Both the position numbers and the translations under genes were made by a program. Under the pieces are notes generated by a model that ran no database searches, was not told where the DNA came from, and saw only the letters and a list, made by a program, of their open reading frames with translations. This document shows, one piece after another, positions 1-7,801 of a stretch of DNA of 15,785 bases (position 1 is the first letter of the stretch; every line of letters starts with the position of its first letter). The DNA comes from an uncultured bacterium (GTDB lineage Bacteria; Verrucomicrobiota; Kiritimatiellia; CAIKKV01): contig CAIKKV010000042.1 of the NCBI GenBank assembly GCA_903828035.1, positions 1-15,785 on the forward strand. Direction: 5' to 3'.

Positions 1-191
1 AGGCCTTTATTTATCTTCAATGCTACAATGCGCAAAGCGACAAGCCGTTCAAGACGATCAAGTATGGAGTCAGCGAGAAAGGCGCGGTGAGCACATTCAA
101 AATGCCCGCCGGCGCGGTGTCCGCTCAATTGACATGCTACTACGTGATTATTGAAGAGTTCAGGGTTGTCGAATCCAGTCGGCGGGAATAG
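1..191 (+). CDS. C-terminal end of an unrecognised protein (5' end outside window)
   Basis: A reading frame is open from the window edge (first full codon at base 3) to the TAG at 189-191, giving about 62 residues of a C-terminus. The stop is followed directly by the ATG of the next gene, with no spacer, which suggests the two are co-transcribed. The residues alternate polar and hydrophobic (for example TCYYVIIEEFRVVESS), as in a beta-sandwich or carbohydrate-binding end domain, and no transmembrane segment is visible. I do not recognise the family. Given the glycan-related genes downstream it could be the end of a secreted glycoside hydrolase or lyase, but that is context only. Confidence 0.6.
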   Translation, partial: AFIYLQCYNAQSDKPFKTIKYGVSEKGAVSTFKMPAGAVSAQLTCYYVIIEEFRVVESSRRE

Positions 192-1343
192 ATGAGACAA
201 AAAAAACCATCAGACGTCACTCTGCTTTTCGGCGGCGATTTCTGCCCCATCGGCCGTTGTGAAAAGCGCATGCTCAATCACGACCCGACCTTTGCCGATC
301 CGGTGGCGGAGCTGTTTCAGAAGAGCGACCTGGCGGTGGTCAACCTGGAGGCGCCGCTATGCCGGCGCGGGCTTCCGGCGGACAGCAAGAGCGGCTCCGG
401 CCTGAGGGCCGATCCCCGGATCGCCGCCTCCATGAGGGAGTACGGGATCGATGTGGCGGGGCTGGCCAACAATCACATCCGTGATTTCCGCGAGGAGGGG
501 GTGTCGCAGACTCTTCAGAACTTGAAAAAGAACGGAATCCTGGCAACGGGAGCGGGCCGGAATCTGGGCGTTGCGCAAAAGCCCCTGTCCGTGAAGGTCA
601 AGGGGCTCCGGATCGGGCTCTGGGCCTTGGCTGAGAAAGAGCTCAACGTGGCCTCGGCCACTTCCGCTGGCTCCTCCTGGTTCCGTCCCGAGGCGGATGC
701 GGAACGAGTCCGCGAGATGCGCGACGCGTTCGATTTCCTGGTGGTCTACCTTCACGCGGGCCACGAGTTCACGCACACGCCATCCCCCCGGATGCGCGCC
801 GCGTGCCGGAGCCTGATTGACGCCGGGGCGGATGCCGTGATTGCCCACCATCCCCACGTTGTGCAGGGGATTGAGCGCTACAAGGGCGCCCTGATCGCCT
901 ACAGCCTCGGAAACTTGCTTTTCGATAGCCCCTATGTGTCCGCTTACAAGGATACCGATACGGGATTCCTGGTTCGACTGTCCGTTTCCCCTCACGCTAT
1001 CAAGAAGGTGGAGTTCATTCCATACAGGCAGAACGAGCAGGGCGTTGTCGAGCTGCTGGACGGCGACGAACGGGCTGATTTTTCAAAGAAGCTGGCCGTG
1101 TTGTCAAAGAACATCACCGACAAGGCCCGCTTCGAACAGGCCTGGGAGGAAAACGTCCGGTTCCGGTGGGAAACGGAGTACCGGAGGATCCTGGATGGTT
1201 TTTCGGTCCGATTCAACGATCCGGAAAACAAGGATTTCGCGAGGCGGACAGAAAACCTGCTGACCTGTCCCACGCATGTGGAAATGCTGACGAAGGCGCT
1301 TTCGATGTTGGACCAGGGAAAGCTGACCCGGTCAAAGGCATAG
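192..1343 (+). CDS. CapA / PGA_cap family metallophosphatase-like protein
   Basis: This 383-residue protein has the full series of CapA motifs: GGDFCP at 14-19, NLEAPLC at 51-57, LANNHIRD at 91-98, HAGHE at 188-192, HHPHVVQGIE at 219-228 and AYSLGNLLFD at 236-245. These belong to a calcineurin-like metallophosphoesterase fold; the family is named for the CapA protein of poly-gamma-glutamate capsule synthesis. Unlike classical membrane-anchored CapA it begins MRQKKPSDVTLLF with no signal peptide or anchor, so it should be cytoplasmic. No capB or capC is nearby; the neighbours are glycan-degrading enzymes, so a hydrolase or phosphatase role in glycan use is more likely than capsule synthesis. 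The ATG abuts the previous stop and only a weak purine-rich Shine-Dalgarno region precedes it. The family call is firm; the substrate is unknown. Confidence 0.85.
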   Translation: MRQKKPSDVTLLFGGDFCPIGRCEKRMLNHDPTFADPVAELFQKSDLAVVNLEAPLCRRGLPADSKSGSGLRADPRIAASMREYGIDVAGLANNHIRDFREEGVSQTLQNLKKNGILATGAGRNLGVAQKPLSVKVKGLRIGLWALAEKELNVASATSAGSSWFRPEADAERVREMRDAFDFLVVYLHAGHEFTHTPSPRMRAACRSLIDAGADAVIAHHPHVVQGIERYKGALIAYSLGNLLFDSPYVSAYKDTDTGFLVRLSVSPHAIKKVEFIPYRQNEQGVVELLDGDERADFSKKLAVLSKNITDKARFEQAWEENVRFRWETEYRRILDGFSVRFNDPENKDFARRTENLLTCPTHVEMLTKALSMLDQGKLTRSKA

Positions 1344-1364
1344 CGGATTTTCGACACACTCATC

Positions 1365-1370
1365 AAAGGA
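1365..1370 (+). promoter_or_regulatory. Ribosome binding site fixing the DUF4838 start
   Basis: AAAGGA lies 5 bases before the ATG at 1376. It selects this start, which yields a proper signal peptide, over in-frame upstream starts inside the capA-like gene. Confidence 0.6.
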
Positions 1371-1375
1371 CGATC

Positions 1376-3835
1376 ATGAATGGTTATGTTTTAAGAATCG
1401 CATTCCTCGTGTTGCTTTCCCATGCGAGCTCGGCTTTCGCCGCTCCGGCCCCGGCGGCCGAGGCGTGGTTGGTCAAGGACGGGAAGGCGCAGGGGCAGCT
1501 GTTTGTCCCGGCAACGTGCGGCCGGCCCCTGCTGCTGGCGGCGGAGGAGCTGCGGGGCTATGTGCAAAAAATGACCGGCGTTGAGCTGGCCCTGGCCTAC
1601 CGCGACCCGGACAAGCGCCACCGGAATGATGTCGACATCCAGCTCGCGGTGCGAGACAGGGCGGAGTGGGAGGGGAAGGAATCGGCGCAGGCGTTCAGGA
1701 TCGAGGAATCCATCAAATCCAGCGACGCCGGGTCGTTCAGGGGGGTTACGATTGCCGGCAATACGGAGATGGCGGTTCTCTATGGCGTCTATCAGTATTT
1801 GAATGAGCTGGGCGTCAGATGGTTTAGCCCGGGAGACATCGGCGAAAATGTCCCGGCCTTGAACGCCATTGCGATTCGCAACCGGAAGTCGTCTCATAGC
1901 CCCTCGTTTTTCGTGAGGGGGATGGATTTCTCCGGAACGGAGAGCACCCATTTTGATTGTTCGGACCCGGTCCGGTACCGGAACGTGACGCATCGCGAGT
2001 ACGATCTGTGGCTGCTGCGCAATCGCCTGATGTTCCAGCGCTCCATTCATTCGGGACACGGGTTTGACTTCAACACGGTTCCTCAGGGAAGCGGGCATGG
2101 GATTCTCAGCGCGGCTCTTCTCGGTGTTGATTTCAAGAAGGAGCCCGAACGTTTCGCCTTGGTAAGCGCTCCCGGAGGCCAAAAGGAGCGGAAGGAGAAA
2201 GGCGCTCAAATCTGTTTTACAAATGAGAAGAACATCCAGCAGGCGATCAACAGCGCCGTGGACTATTTCAAGAAAATCGAACGGACCAAAGCGGAGCGGA
2301 ACACCGACCTGGATGAACTGCAGGACAGCTTCCCCATGGGGTTGTCGGACGCGATCGGAATCTGTGAATGCGAGGCGTGTGCAAAGGTTGCCGGCGCCGA
2401 ACCGAACAGCAAGGACCGGTTGGTGTGGGCCTATTATAACCGCGTGGCCAAGGGCTTGAATGAGCGGATGCCGGGGAAGTGCATCGGGTTGTATGCGCCC
2501 TATTTCGAGCTCACCCGCCCTCCAGCCGATGTGCATCTTGAATCCAATATCGTCGCGATGGGTTGCCGGACCATTGCCCTGAGCCATGAGCACGGGGATT
2601 CGGCTTCTTATCCGTTTACCCGGAATCATATCGAGAATGTTGATGCGACCTCCGCGGCGGGAGCCGATACGCGGCGGATTTACGATTACACCACCTGGCT
2701 GGGGACCCCGCTGACATTCAGCCTCCTCGATGCCCCCACCGCGTACAAGGCGCGCGGTGTGAAATACTATCATCTCGAGGTCATGACTCGGAACGAACAG
2801 ATCTGGCCCTTCCTCTGGTCGCTGGCGCAATACACCTGGAACAGCGACCAGGGTCCCCGGTCGCGGTTGGCGGAATATTGCGATTCGTATTATGGAAAGG
2901 CGGGAGCGGTTGTGCTCGAGCTGCTCGGAAAGATGGACGCGAATACCGCGACACTTCCCCGGATGGTCTATGGGGGCCTGCCGGACACCCAGGCGATCAT
3001 GTCCGACGCCTTGATCGCGGAGGGCCGCCAGAAGTTGGACGCCGCCCTGCCCCTGGTTGGCGGAAAGGAAAAGAAAAGGCTGGAGGCGTTCCGTGACACA
3101 TTTGAGATGTTTTCGCGGACGGCTGTTATATATCGGCGTTATTGCGAAGCGCTCAATTCGAGGGCGCCTGAAGCCATTGCCGCCGTGGGTATACAATTGG
3201 CGGCGATCGAGACGTTTTGGAAGACAAGCACGCTGCAGGCGACTTGTTCTCCCCGCACATTGGTCGCCATTCAGAAGATCGGGAAAATAGTAATCGCCCC
3301 CGTCGCGGCGGCGAAAGGGCGGGAGGAACTGAAGGACGAGAAAGCACGCCTTCAAGAGCTGTTTGCCGCGGACACCGTTCCCGCCAGCATACCGAATCTG
3401 GTATTCCTTCCCGAAGTGTGGCGATTCAAGATCGACTATGACGAAAAGGGTCTGGCCGAGGGGTGGAAGGAAGTCGGCTTTGACGACAGTAAGGGCTGGC
3501 AGTCCCTCTCCACATGGAACGTCTTCGAGGCGCAGGGGTATGTGGATATTGGGGGCCGCTTCTGGCACCGATTGAAGTTCAAGGCGGCCACGTTCCCGGC
3601 GGGCAAGCGGATCTTCCTGCGCATCGGCTCGCTCGACGACGCCGGGGACATCTACCTGAACGGGCAGCTCGCCTGTTCGCGGGAAATGAAGACGCCCGAT
3701 GATTGGAAGAGTTCATTCGTCTTTGAGGTGACCCCGCTTTTAAAGCCGGGGGACGACAACGTGATCGCCATACGCGGCTACGACTCCTGTGGAGCCGGCG
3801 GGCTGTGGCGCCCCTGCGCATTGTATACGGATTAA
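1376..3835 (+). CDS. Secreted DUF4838-domain, glycosidase-like protein
   Basis: The protein is 819 residues from the ATG at 1376. Residues 1-22 are a signal peptide ending in the site SSAFAA, so it is exported. Residues about 35-170 resemble the N-terminal domain of GH67 alpha-glucuronidases (LLLAAEELRGYVQKMTG, then AVLYGVYQYLNELGVRWFSP). Residues about 175-480 match DUF4838, with the characteristic cysteine run GICECEACAKV at 328-338. Residues about 681-819 form a galactose-binding-like jelly-roll of the kind found beside GH2 domains (GRFWHRLKFKA, IYLNGQLA). DUF4838 proteins are common in glycan-utilisation loci of Bacteroidota and PVC bacteria; the reaction is not something I can name. A 32-base gap follows the capA-like gene, and 15 bases separate it from the next gene, so it is probably in the same transcript. 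The family call is strong; the glycosidase activity is an inference. Confidence 0.85.
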   Translation: MNGYVLRIAFLVLLSHASSAFAAPAPAAEAWLVKDGKAQGQLFVPATCGRPLLLAAEELRGYVQKMTGVELALAYRDPDKRHRNDVDIQLAVRDRAEWEGKESAQAFRIEESIKSSDAGSFRGVTIAGNTEMAVLYGVYQYLNELGVRWFSPGDIGENVPALNAIAIRNRKSSHSPSFFVRGMDFSGTESTHFDCSDPVRYRNVTHREYDLWLLRNRLMFQRSIHSGHGFDFNTVPQGSGHGILSAALLGVDFKKEPERFALVSAPGGQKERKEKGAQICFTNEKNIQQAINSAVDYFKKIERTKAERNTDLDELQDSFPMGLSDAIGICECEACAKVAGAEPNSKDRLVWAYYNRVAKGLNERMPGKCIGLYAPYFELTRPPADVHLESNIVAMGCRTIALSHEHGDSASYPFTRNHIENVDATSAAGADTRRIYDYTTWLGTPLTFSLLDAPTAYKARGVKYYHLEVMTRNEQIWPFLWSLAQYTWNSDQGPRSRLAEYCDSYYGKAGAVVLELLGKMDANTATLPRMVYGGLPDTQAIMSDALIAEGRQKLDAALPLVGGKEKKRLEAFRDTFEMFSRTAVIYRRYCEALNSRAPEAIAAVGIQLAAIETFWKTSTLQATCSPRTLVAIQKIGKIVIAPVAAAKGREELKDEKARLQELFAADTVPASIPNLVFLPEVWRFKIDYDEKGLAEGWKEVGFDDSKGWQSLSTWNVFEAQGYVDIGGRFWHRLKFKAATFPAGKRIFLRIGSLDDAGDIYLNGQLACSREMKTPDDWKSSFVFEVTPLLKPGDDNVIAIRGYDSCGAGGLWRPCALYTD

Positions 3836-3836
3836 C

Positions 3837-3842
3837 AAGGAG
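3837..3842 (+). promoter_or_regulatory. Ribosome binding site of the PL22-like gene
   Basis: AAGGAG with an 8-base spacer precedes the ATG at 3851. It is a near-consensus site in the 15-base gap after the DUF4838 stop. Confidence 0.65.
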
Positions 3843-3850
3843 AAGACTTC

Positions 3851-4996
3851 ATGTTTGATTTGAGTAAACATCCCTATTTTGAGCGATGGGTGGATCCAAA
3901 GTCCGGCGTGATCAGCTACATCCTCATGGAGCGGGTTGCCCCGTTGCAACAGGCTTTCTATTTCACCAATTCAAGCGTCTCCGCGGATGAGCGCTGGCTG
4001 TGGTTTTACGCGTCGTTTCCGCCCAACCGGCATCCGACGCTGGGGTGCGTGTGCCTGGATCCGGCCACTCCCATGATCCGGCATTTCCCGCAGGCCGGCT
4101 TTTTGCCGACTTCGCCCCTGGTGGCGCCCGAAGGGAATGCCGCCTATTTTTGCATGGCCAACAGCGTTTATAAAGTGTCCTGGGACGGGACCGTCAAGGT
4201 GGTCTGCACGCTGCCGAGAGAGTATGTGCGGTATCGCCATTTGGGAAGACTGGCCACGCATCTGAGCCTGTCCGCGGACGGCAAATATTTCCTGCTGGAT
4301 GGCGAGCTCGGAAACTTCTGGTGGGTGGGCCTTGGGGACGTGCAAACCGGGGCCGTGAAAGTGCTGAGGGAGTTTTCCGTTCACCATGATCACGCGCAAT
4401 TCTCGCCCACCGACCCCAAGCTGTTTTTGATTCCCCGGGATCACTGGAACGACAAGGTTTCCGGTCAGCGGTTTTATCTCGATCACCGGCTCTGGCTCAT
4501 GGACATCGATCAAACGCGGTATGAGCCCGTGCGGCCGAAGGACTGGTACGATCACAATTCAAACGCGACGCATGAGTGGTGGTCCAAGGACGGATTGGTT
4601 TGCTGGGTCGACTACAAAAAGGGCACTTACGAATGCGATCCCTATTCGCTTGAAACGAAGCACGTTTGGAAGCGCGGGATTTGCCACGCCCACTGCTCCT
4701 CGGACAGGCAGTATTGGTGCGCCGACGAGAATCCCTACAAGTGGTCGACCCAGCCGGTGGAAATCCTGTTTTACGACCGCCGGAAGGGAACCGAGCGGGC
4801 GATCGTCTCGGCCATGCCGCCGCCTCCCGTTTCACAGGAGCTCTATCGGCTGGAGCCTCCCTATTGTCCGAGGGACTTGTACCACCTGGATCCGCATCCT
4901 CATTTCTCGCCCAGGGATAGCTGGGTCGTGTACACAACCATGGTGCGCGGCCAGGTGGATGTGGCCCTGGCGCCCGTCGAGGGGATCAAGCCATGA
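3851..4996 (+). CDS. Oligogalacturonate-lyase-like (PL22-type) beta-propeller protein
   Basis: This 381-residue protein lacks a signal peptide and is built of repeating blade-like units (FSPTDPKLFLI, WSKDGLVCWV, FSPRDSWVVYTT). The layout follows oligogalacturonate lyase: THEWW at 240-244 (recalled enzymes have CTHEFW, with a catalytic His), a CHAH motif at 278-281, and DPHPHFSP at 347-354 (recalled enzymes have HPHPSFTP). PL22 enzymes cleave short unsaturated galacturonides in the cytoplasm by Mn-dependent beta-elimination. By my recalled alignment, H279 and H349 keep two metal-ligand positions, while the other two are D347 and Y344 instead of His and Gln, so the substrate or chemistry may differ. 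It overlaps the next gene by four bases (ATGA). It could also be a non-catalytic propeller. The fold is confident, the activity only tentative. Confidence 0.7.
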   Translation: MFDLSKHPYFERWVDPKSGVISYILMERVAPLQQAFYFTNSSVSADERWLWFYASFPPNRHPTLGCVCLDPATPMIRHFPQAGFLPTSPLVAPEGNAAYFCMANSVYKVSWDGTVKVVCTLPREYVRYRHLGRLATHLSLSADGKYFLLDGELGNFWWVGLGDVQTGAVKVLREFSVHHDHAQFSPTDPKLFLIPRDHWNDKVSGQRFYLDHRLWLMDIDQTRYEPVRPKDWYDHNSNATHEWWSKDGLVCWVDYKKGTYECDPYSLETKHVWKRGICHAHCSSDRQYWCADENPYKWSTQPVEILFYDRRKGTERAIVSAMPPPPVSQELYRLEPPYCPRDLYHLDPHPHFSPRDSWVVYTTMVRGQVDVALAPVEGIKP

Positions 4997-6267
4997 ACAG
5001 GCAGATTCAGCTGGCCTTGATCGGGGCCGGAAATCGCGGCCAGGGCATTTTCGGAAAGTACGCCCTGGACATGCCCCACCGCGCGGCCTTTACCGCCGTG
5101 GTGGAGCCGGACCGGATCAAGCGGGACCATTTTTCCGCCCAGCACCGGATTCCGGAATCGCGGCGGTTCACGACTTATGAGGACTTCTTCCGGGCGGGGC
5201 TGAAGGACATCGAAGGCGTCGTCATTGCCACGCTCGAAGACGAGCGCATTCCGCCCATTCTGAAGGCGATGGAGCGCTCGTATCACATCCTGGTTGAAAA
5301 GCCGCTTTGCACGAACGCGGCTGATCTCGTGCGCCTCCATGACGCGACCAGGGACTACCCCGGCATTCTGATCGTCTGCCACCAGATGCGGTTGGTGCCG
5401 CTCTTCCGGACGATCAAAAACCTGGTCGACTCGGGCCGCTATGGCGACATCGTCTGCGTCCAGCATAGCGAGAACCTCTCCTATTCGCATATGGCCCATT
5501 CCTATGTGCGCGGGGTTTTCAACCATTCACGGCTGGCGCCCATGCTGCTGGCCAAGTCGTGCCACGACATGGACTTCCTGAGCTACCTGATCGGCAAGAA
5601 GGCGCGCCGGGTGGCCTCGTTCGGCGCCTTGACCTATTTCAAGAAGGCGAACTGTCCGGCCGGCGCCCCGCCGTTCTGCCTGGAGGGCTGTCCCCATTAT
5701 CACACCTGCCCGTACCACGTGCTGAAGCTCTACTTCGAGGAGGATACCGATCCGGCCTTTCTCCGCCAGATGGGCGTGGTCACGAGCAAGGATCAGCTGC
5801 GCGAACTGCTGATGAAGAACCGCTACGGAAAATGCGTGTTCCAGACCGATAACGATGTGGTGGACCACCAGACGGTCCAGATCGAATTCGAGGGCGACAT
5901 CCACGCCTCCTTCACCATGTGCGGGCATAACGGCGTGGAGCGGCGGATGACCAAGATCAGCATGACCAACGGCGAGATCGACTACGATGGCGTCAGCGGC
6001 GACATCAAGGTGCATTCCTTCGAGCCGCTCTTCCGCGAAAGCCTGGTCGTGAACAGCCGGGGGACCCACGGCGGCGGGGATCGCGCCATCATGGACAACT
6101 TTGTCGGCGCCATCGAGTCGGGCGACAGGTCCATCCTGGTGACTCCGATCCAGAAATCCTTCGACGGGCATCTGCTCGTCTTCGCGGCCGAGGAGTCCCG
6201 GAAGAGCGGCACGGTCATCGCCCTGCGCGACTACGCCGACGGGTTGCGCGCCAGCCCGGGGAAGTGA
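4993..6267 (+). CDS. Gfo/Idh/MocA-family NAD(P)-dependent oxidoreductase
   Basis: The protein has 424 residues. The Rossmann domain opens with GAGNRGQG at 11-18, followed by the family-defining VEKPLCT at 101-107. The C-terminal substrate domain contains AKSCHDMDFLSYL at 187-199, including the usual active-site His-Asp pair (H191, D192). An insertion carries four cysteines in close spacing (C221, C229, C233, C239) and may bind a metal. Members oxidise or reduce sugars and inositols, and many PVC glycan loci carry one next to a lyase or sulfatase. The start codon overlaps the previous stop as ATGA, with GAGGGGA upstream inside the preceding gene, so translation is coupled. No signal peptide is visible. 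Family call is firm; the sugar substrate is unknown, possibly a keto-sugar released by the upstream PL22-like protein. Confidence 0.92.
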   Translation: MNRQIQLALIGAGNRGQGIFGKYALDMPHRAAFTAVVEPDRIKRDHFSAQHRIPESRRFTTYEDFFRAGLKDIEGVVIATLEDERIPPILKAMERSYHILVEKPLCTNAADLVRLHDATRDYPGILIVCHQMRLVPLFRTIKNLVDSGRYGDIVCVQHSENLSYSHMAHSYVRGVFNHSRLAPMLLAKSCHDMDFLSYLIGKKARRVASFGALTYFKKANCPAGAPPFCLEGCPHYHTCPYHVLKLYFEEDTDPAFLRQMGVVTSKDQLRELLMKNRYGKCVFQTDNDVVDHQTVQIEFEGDIHASFTMCGHNGVERRMTKISMTNGEIDYDGVSGDIKVHSFEPLFRESLVVNSRGTHGGGDRAIMDNFVGAIESGDRSILVTPIQKSFDGHLLVFAAEESRKSGTVIALRDYADGLRASPGK

Positions 6268-6280
6268 AGAATCGCAAGCG

Positions 6281-6309
6281 TTGACTGTTGTTCCCGTTGA
6301 TAGTACGTT
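6281..6309 (+). promoter_or_regulatory. Candidate promoter before the sulfatase gene
   Basis: TTGACT at 6281-6286 matches the sigma-70 -35 box at five of six positions. TACGTT at 6304-6309, 17 bases on, is a poor -10 box (three of six). It sits in the 83-base gap between the oxidoreductase and sulfatase genes, the widest gap in this plus-strand block. The call rests mainly on the -35 box and spacing. Confidence 0.35.
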
Positions 6310-6327
6310 TGGAGCGGTCCGAACGTA
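6304..6327 (+). repeat. Near-perfect dyad, possible operator
   Basis: TACGTT at 6304-6309 is repeated inverted as AACGTA at 6322-6327. Inside, GGA at 6311-6313 pairs with TCC at 6318-6320 and one T-G pair joins the two parts, leaving the loop GCGG. This makes a 10-base-pair arm over 24 bases, overlapping the candidate -10 box. No T-run follows, so an operator is favoured over a terminator, though an mRNA hairpin is possible. Confidence 0.5.
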
Positions 6328-6340
6328 ATGGGGGAGCCGC

Positions 6341-6346
6341 GGGAGG
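6341..6346 (+). promoter_or_regulatory. Ribosome binding site fixing the sulfatase start
   Basis: GGGAGG lies 4 bases before the ATG at 6351. This argues against the longer in-frame TTG start at 6288, which would run through the dyad and adds 21 residues unlike the family N-terminus. Confidence 0.65.
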
Positions 6347-6350
6347 CGCT

Positions 6351-7760
6351 ATGAGCTCGACGAGAAGGCCGAATATTCTGCTGATCATGACCGACCAGCA
6401 GCGGGGCGACGCCCTTTCCATCGAGGGGCATCCCGTTCTGCAGACGCCCAACATGGACGCCATCGCGGGGGCGGGCGTCCGGTTTTCGCACGCGTATTCA
6501 TCGTGCCCCTCCTGCATCGCCGCCCGCCGCAGCCTGCTGTCGGGCCAGTTTCCCCGGTCGCACGGCATGGTCGGCTATGCGGAGAGCCACGAGTGGAATC
6601 CGCCCGCCACCCTGCCCGGCGTCCTGAAGGCCGCCGGCTACCACACGGCGCTGGTGGGGCGGTGCATGCATCAGCATCCGGTGCGCAAGCGGTTCGGCTA
6701 TGACCAGATGACGACCCACAGCCACCTGGAAAAGAACAGCGCGTACGACCGCTTCCTTGCGCGGCAGGGGCTGGCCAGCCCCGATCCCTGGCACGGCGGC
6801 GGGGTGATGCACAACGACTGGACCGCGCGCCCGTTCCACCTCGAGGAGCGGTTCCACCACACGAATTGGGTGGTGGATGAGGCGCTTGAGTTCCTGGAGA
6901 AGCGCGATCCCTCCTGTCCCTTTTTCCTGACCGTCTCGTTTTTGGCGCCGCACCCTCCGCTGCAGCCGCCCGCCTTTTACTTCGAGCGCTATCTGCGCAC
7001 GGGCGTGCCGGATCCGGTCATTGGCGATTGGGCCGTGCCTCCGGCCGGCGGCGGGCTGGGGGATGAGGTCATGTCCTCCTCCGTCCGGCTTGAGGGGGAG
7101 CGGCTGCTCTGCGCCCGGGCCGGATATTACGGGCTGATCAACCACGTGGATGACCAGATCCGGCGCCTGCTCAACCCGGTGGCAGGCGTCCCGCGGACGG
7201 CGCCCGATACGATCGTCGTGTTCACCTCGGACCACGGGGAGATGCTGGGCGATCATTATTTGTTCAGGAAGATAGTTCCCTACGAGCCCTCCGCCCGCAT
7301 CCCGCTCCTGATCCGGGATCAGTGCGACGCGTCCATCAAGCCGCGAACCGTGGTGGACCAGGCAGCCTGCCTGGAGGATGTCATGCCGACCCTCCTGGAC
7401 ATGGTTGGAGTGCCGATTCCCCCGTCCGTGGAAGGGCGCAACCTGTTGCCTCTGATGAGGGGACAGGCGCCGACGTGGGACCGGCCGTATGTGACGATCG
7501 AGCATGCGCCGAAGCACCAGACGCTGACGGACGGCCGGGAGAAGTACATCTGGTTCGTCGAAGACGGCCGCGAGCAGTTTTTCGACCTGGTCGTGGATCC
7601 GCAGGAGGAGCACGATGCCGTGCGCGATGCGGCGTGCCTCGAGCGCGTGGCCTTCTGGCGCGCGCGACTCGTCAAGGAACTGGCCGGCCGGCCTGAAGGT
7701 TTCAGCGATGGGAAGAAGCTGATTCCGGGTCGCCCGTATGCGGCCGTGCTGCGGAAGTAG
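6351..7760 (+). CDS. Type I (formylglycine-dependent) sulfatase
   Basis: The protein is 469 residues from the ATG at 6351. It opens with the alkaline-phosphatase-fold strand RPNILLIMTDQQRGD; D15 and Q16 are at the usual metal-ligand positions. The activation motif is CIAAR at 55-59 within CPSCIAARRSLLSG, fitting C-x-A/P-x-R, so C55 should be converted to formylglycine by an anaerobic-type maturase; no maturase gene is in the window. The second metal site is FTSDHGEMLGDH at 291-302, with D294 and H295 as ligands. APHPPLQPP at 199-207 supplies another active-site His. No signal peptide is visible, so it probably removes sulfate from imported sugars in the cytoplasm, consistent with the cytoplasmic lyase-like and oxidoreductase genes before it. 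S1-family sulfatase is firm; the subfamily and sugar are not determined. Confidence 0.93.
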   Translation: MSSTRRPNILLIMTDQQRGDALSIEGHPVLQTPNMDAIAGAGVRFSHAYSSCPSCIAARRSLLSGQFPRSHGMVGYAESHEWNPPATLPGVLKAAGYHTALVGRCMHQHPVRKRFGYDQMTTHSHLEKNSAYDRFLARQGLASPDPWHGGGVMHNDWTARPFHLEERFHHTNWVVDEALEFLEKRDPSCPFFLTVSFLAPHPPLQPPAFYFERYLRTGVPDPVIGDWAVPPAGGGLGDEVMSSSVRLEGERLLCARAGYYGLINHVDDQIRRLLNPVAGVPRTAPDTIVVFTSDHGEMLGDHYLFRKIVPYEPSARIPLLIRDQCDASIKPRTVVDQAACLEDVMPTLLDMVGVPIPPSVEGRNLLPLMRGQAPTWDRPYVTIEHAPKHQTLTDGREKYIWFVEDGREQFFDLVVDPQEEHDAVRDAACLERVAFWRARLVKELAGRPEGFSDGKKLIPGRPYAAVLRK

Positions 7761-7801
7761 AAGTTGACCTGTGGGATGACCCATCACCAGGCTCAGATTT
7801 C

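Noticed and set aside
192..1343. Part of a poly-gamma-glutamate capsule locus
   Set aside because: No capB, capC or ggt-type gene is in the window and the protein has no membrane anchor.
1166..1375. A 70-residue N-terminal extension of the DUF4838 protein
   Set aside because: It would overlap the capA-like gene in another frame and bury the signal peptide; the ATG at 1376 has a good ribosome site.
1391..3568. A 725-codon minus-strand open frame opposite the DUF4838 gene
   Set aside because: The plus strand carries a signal peptide, a ribosome site and recognisable domains; the antisense translation shows no known domain and an Arg/Pro/His-rich shadow composition.
5527..6171. A minus-strand open frame opposite the Gfo/Idh gene
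   Set aside because: The shadow is rich in His, Val and Asp as expected from reversed codons; the plus frame has the EKP and Rossmann motifs.
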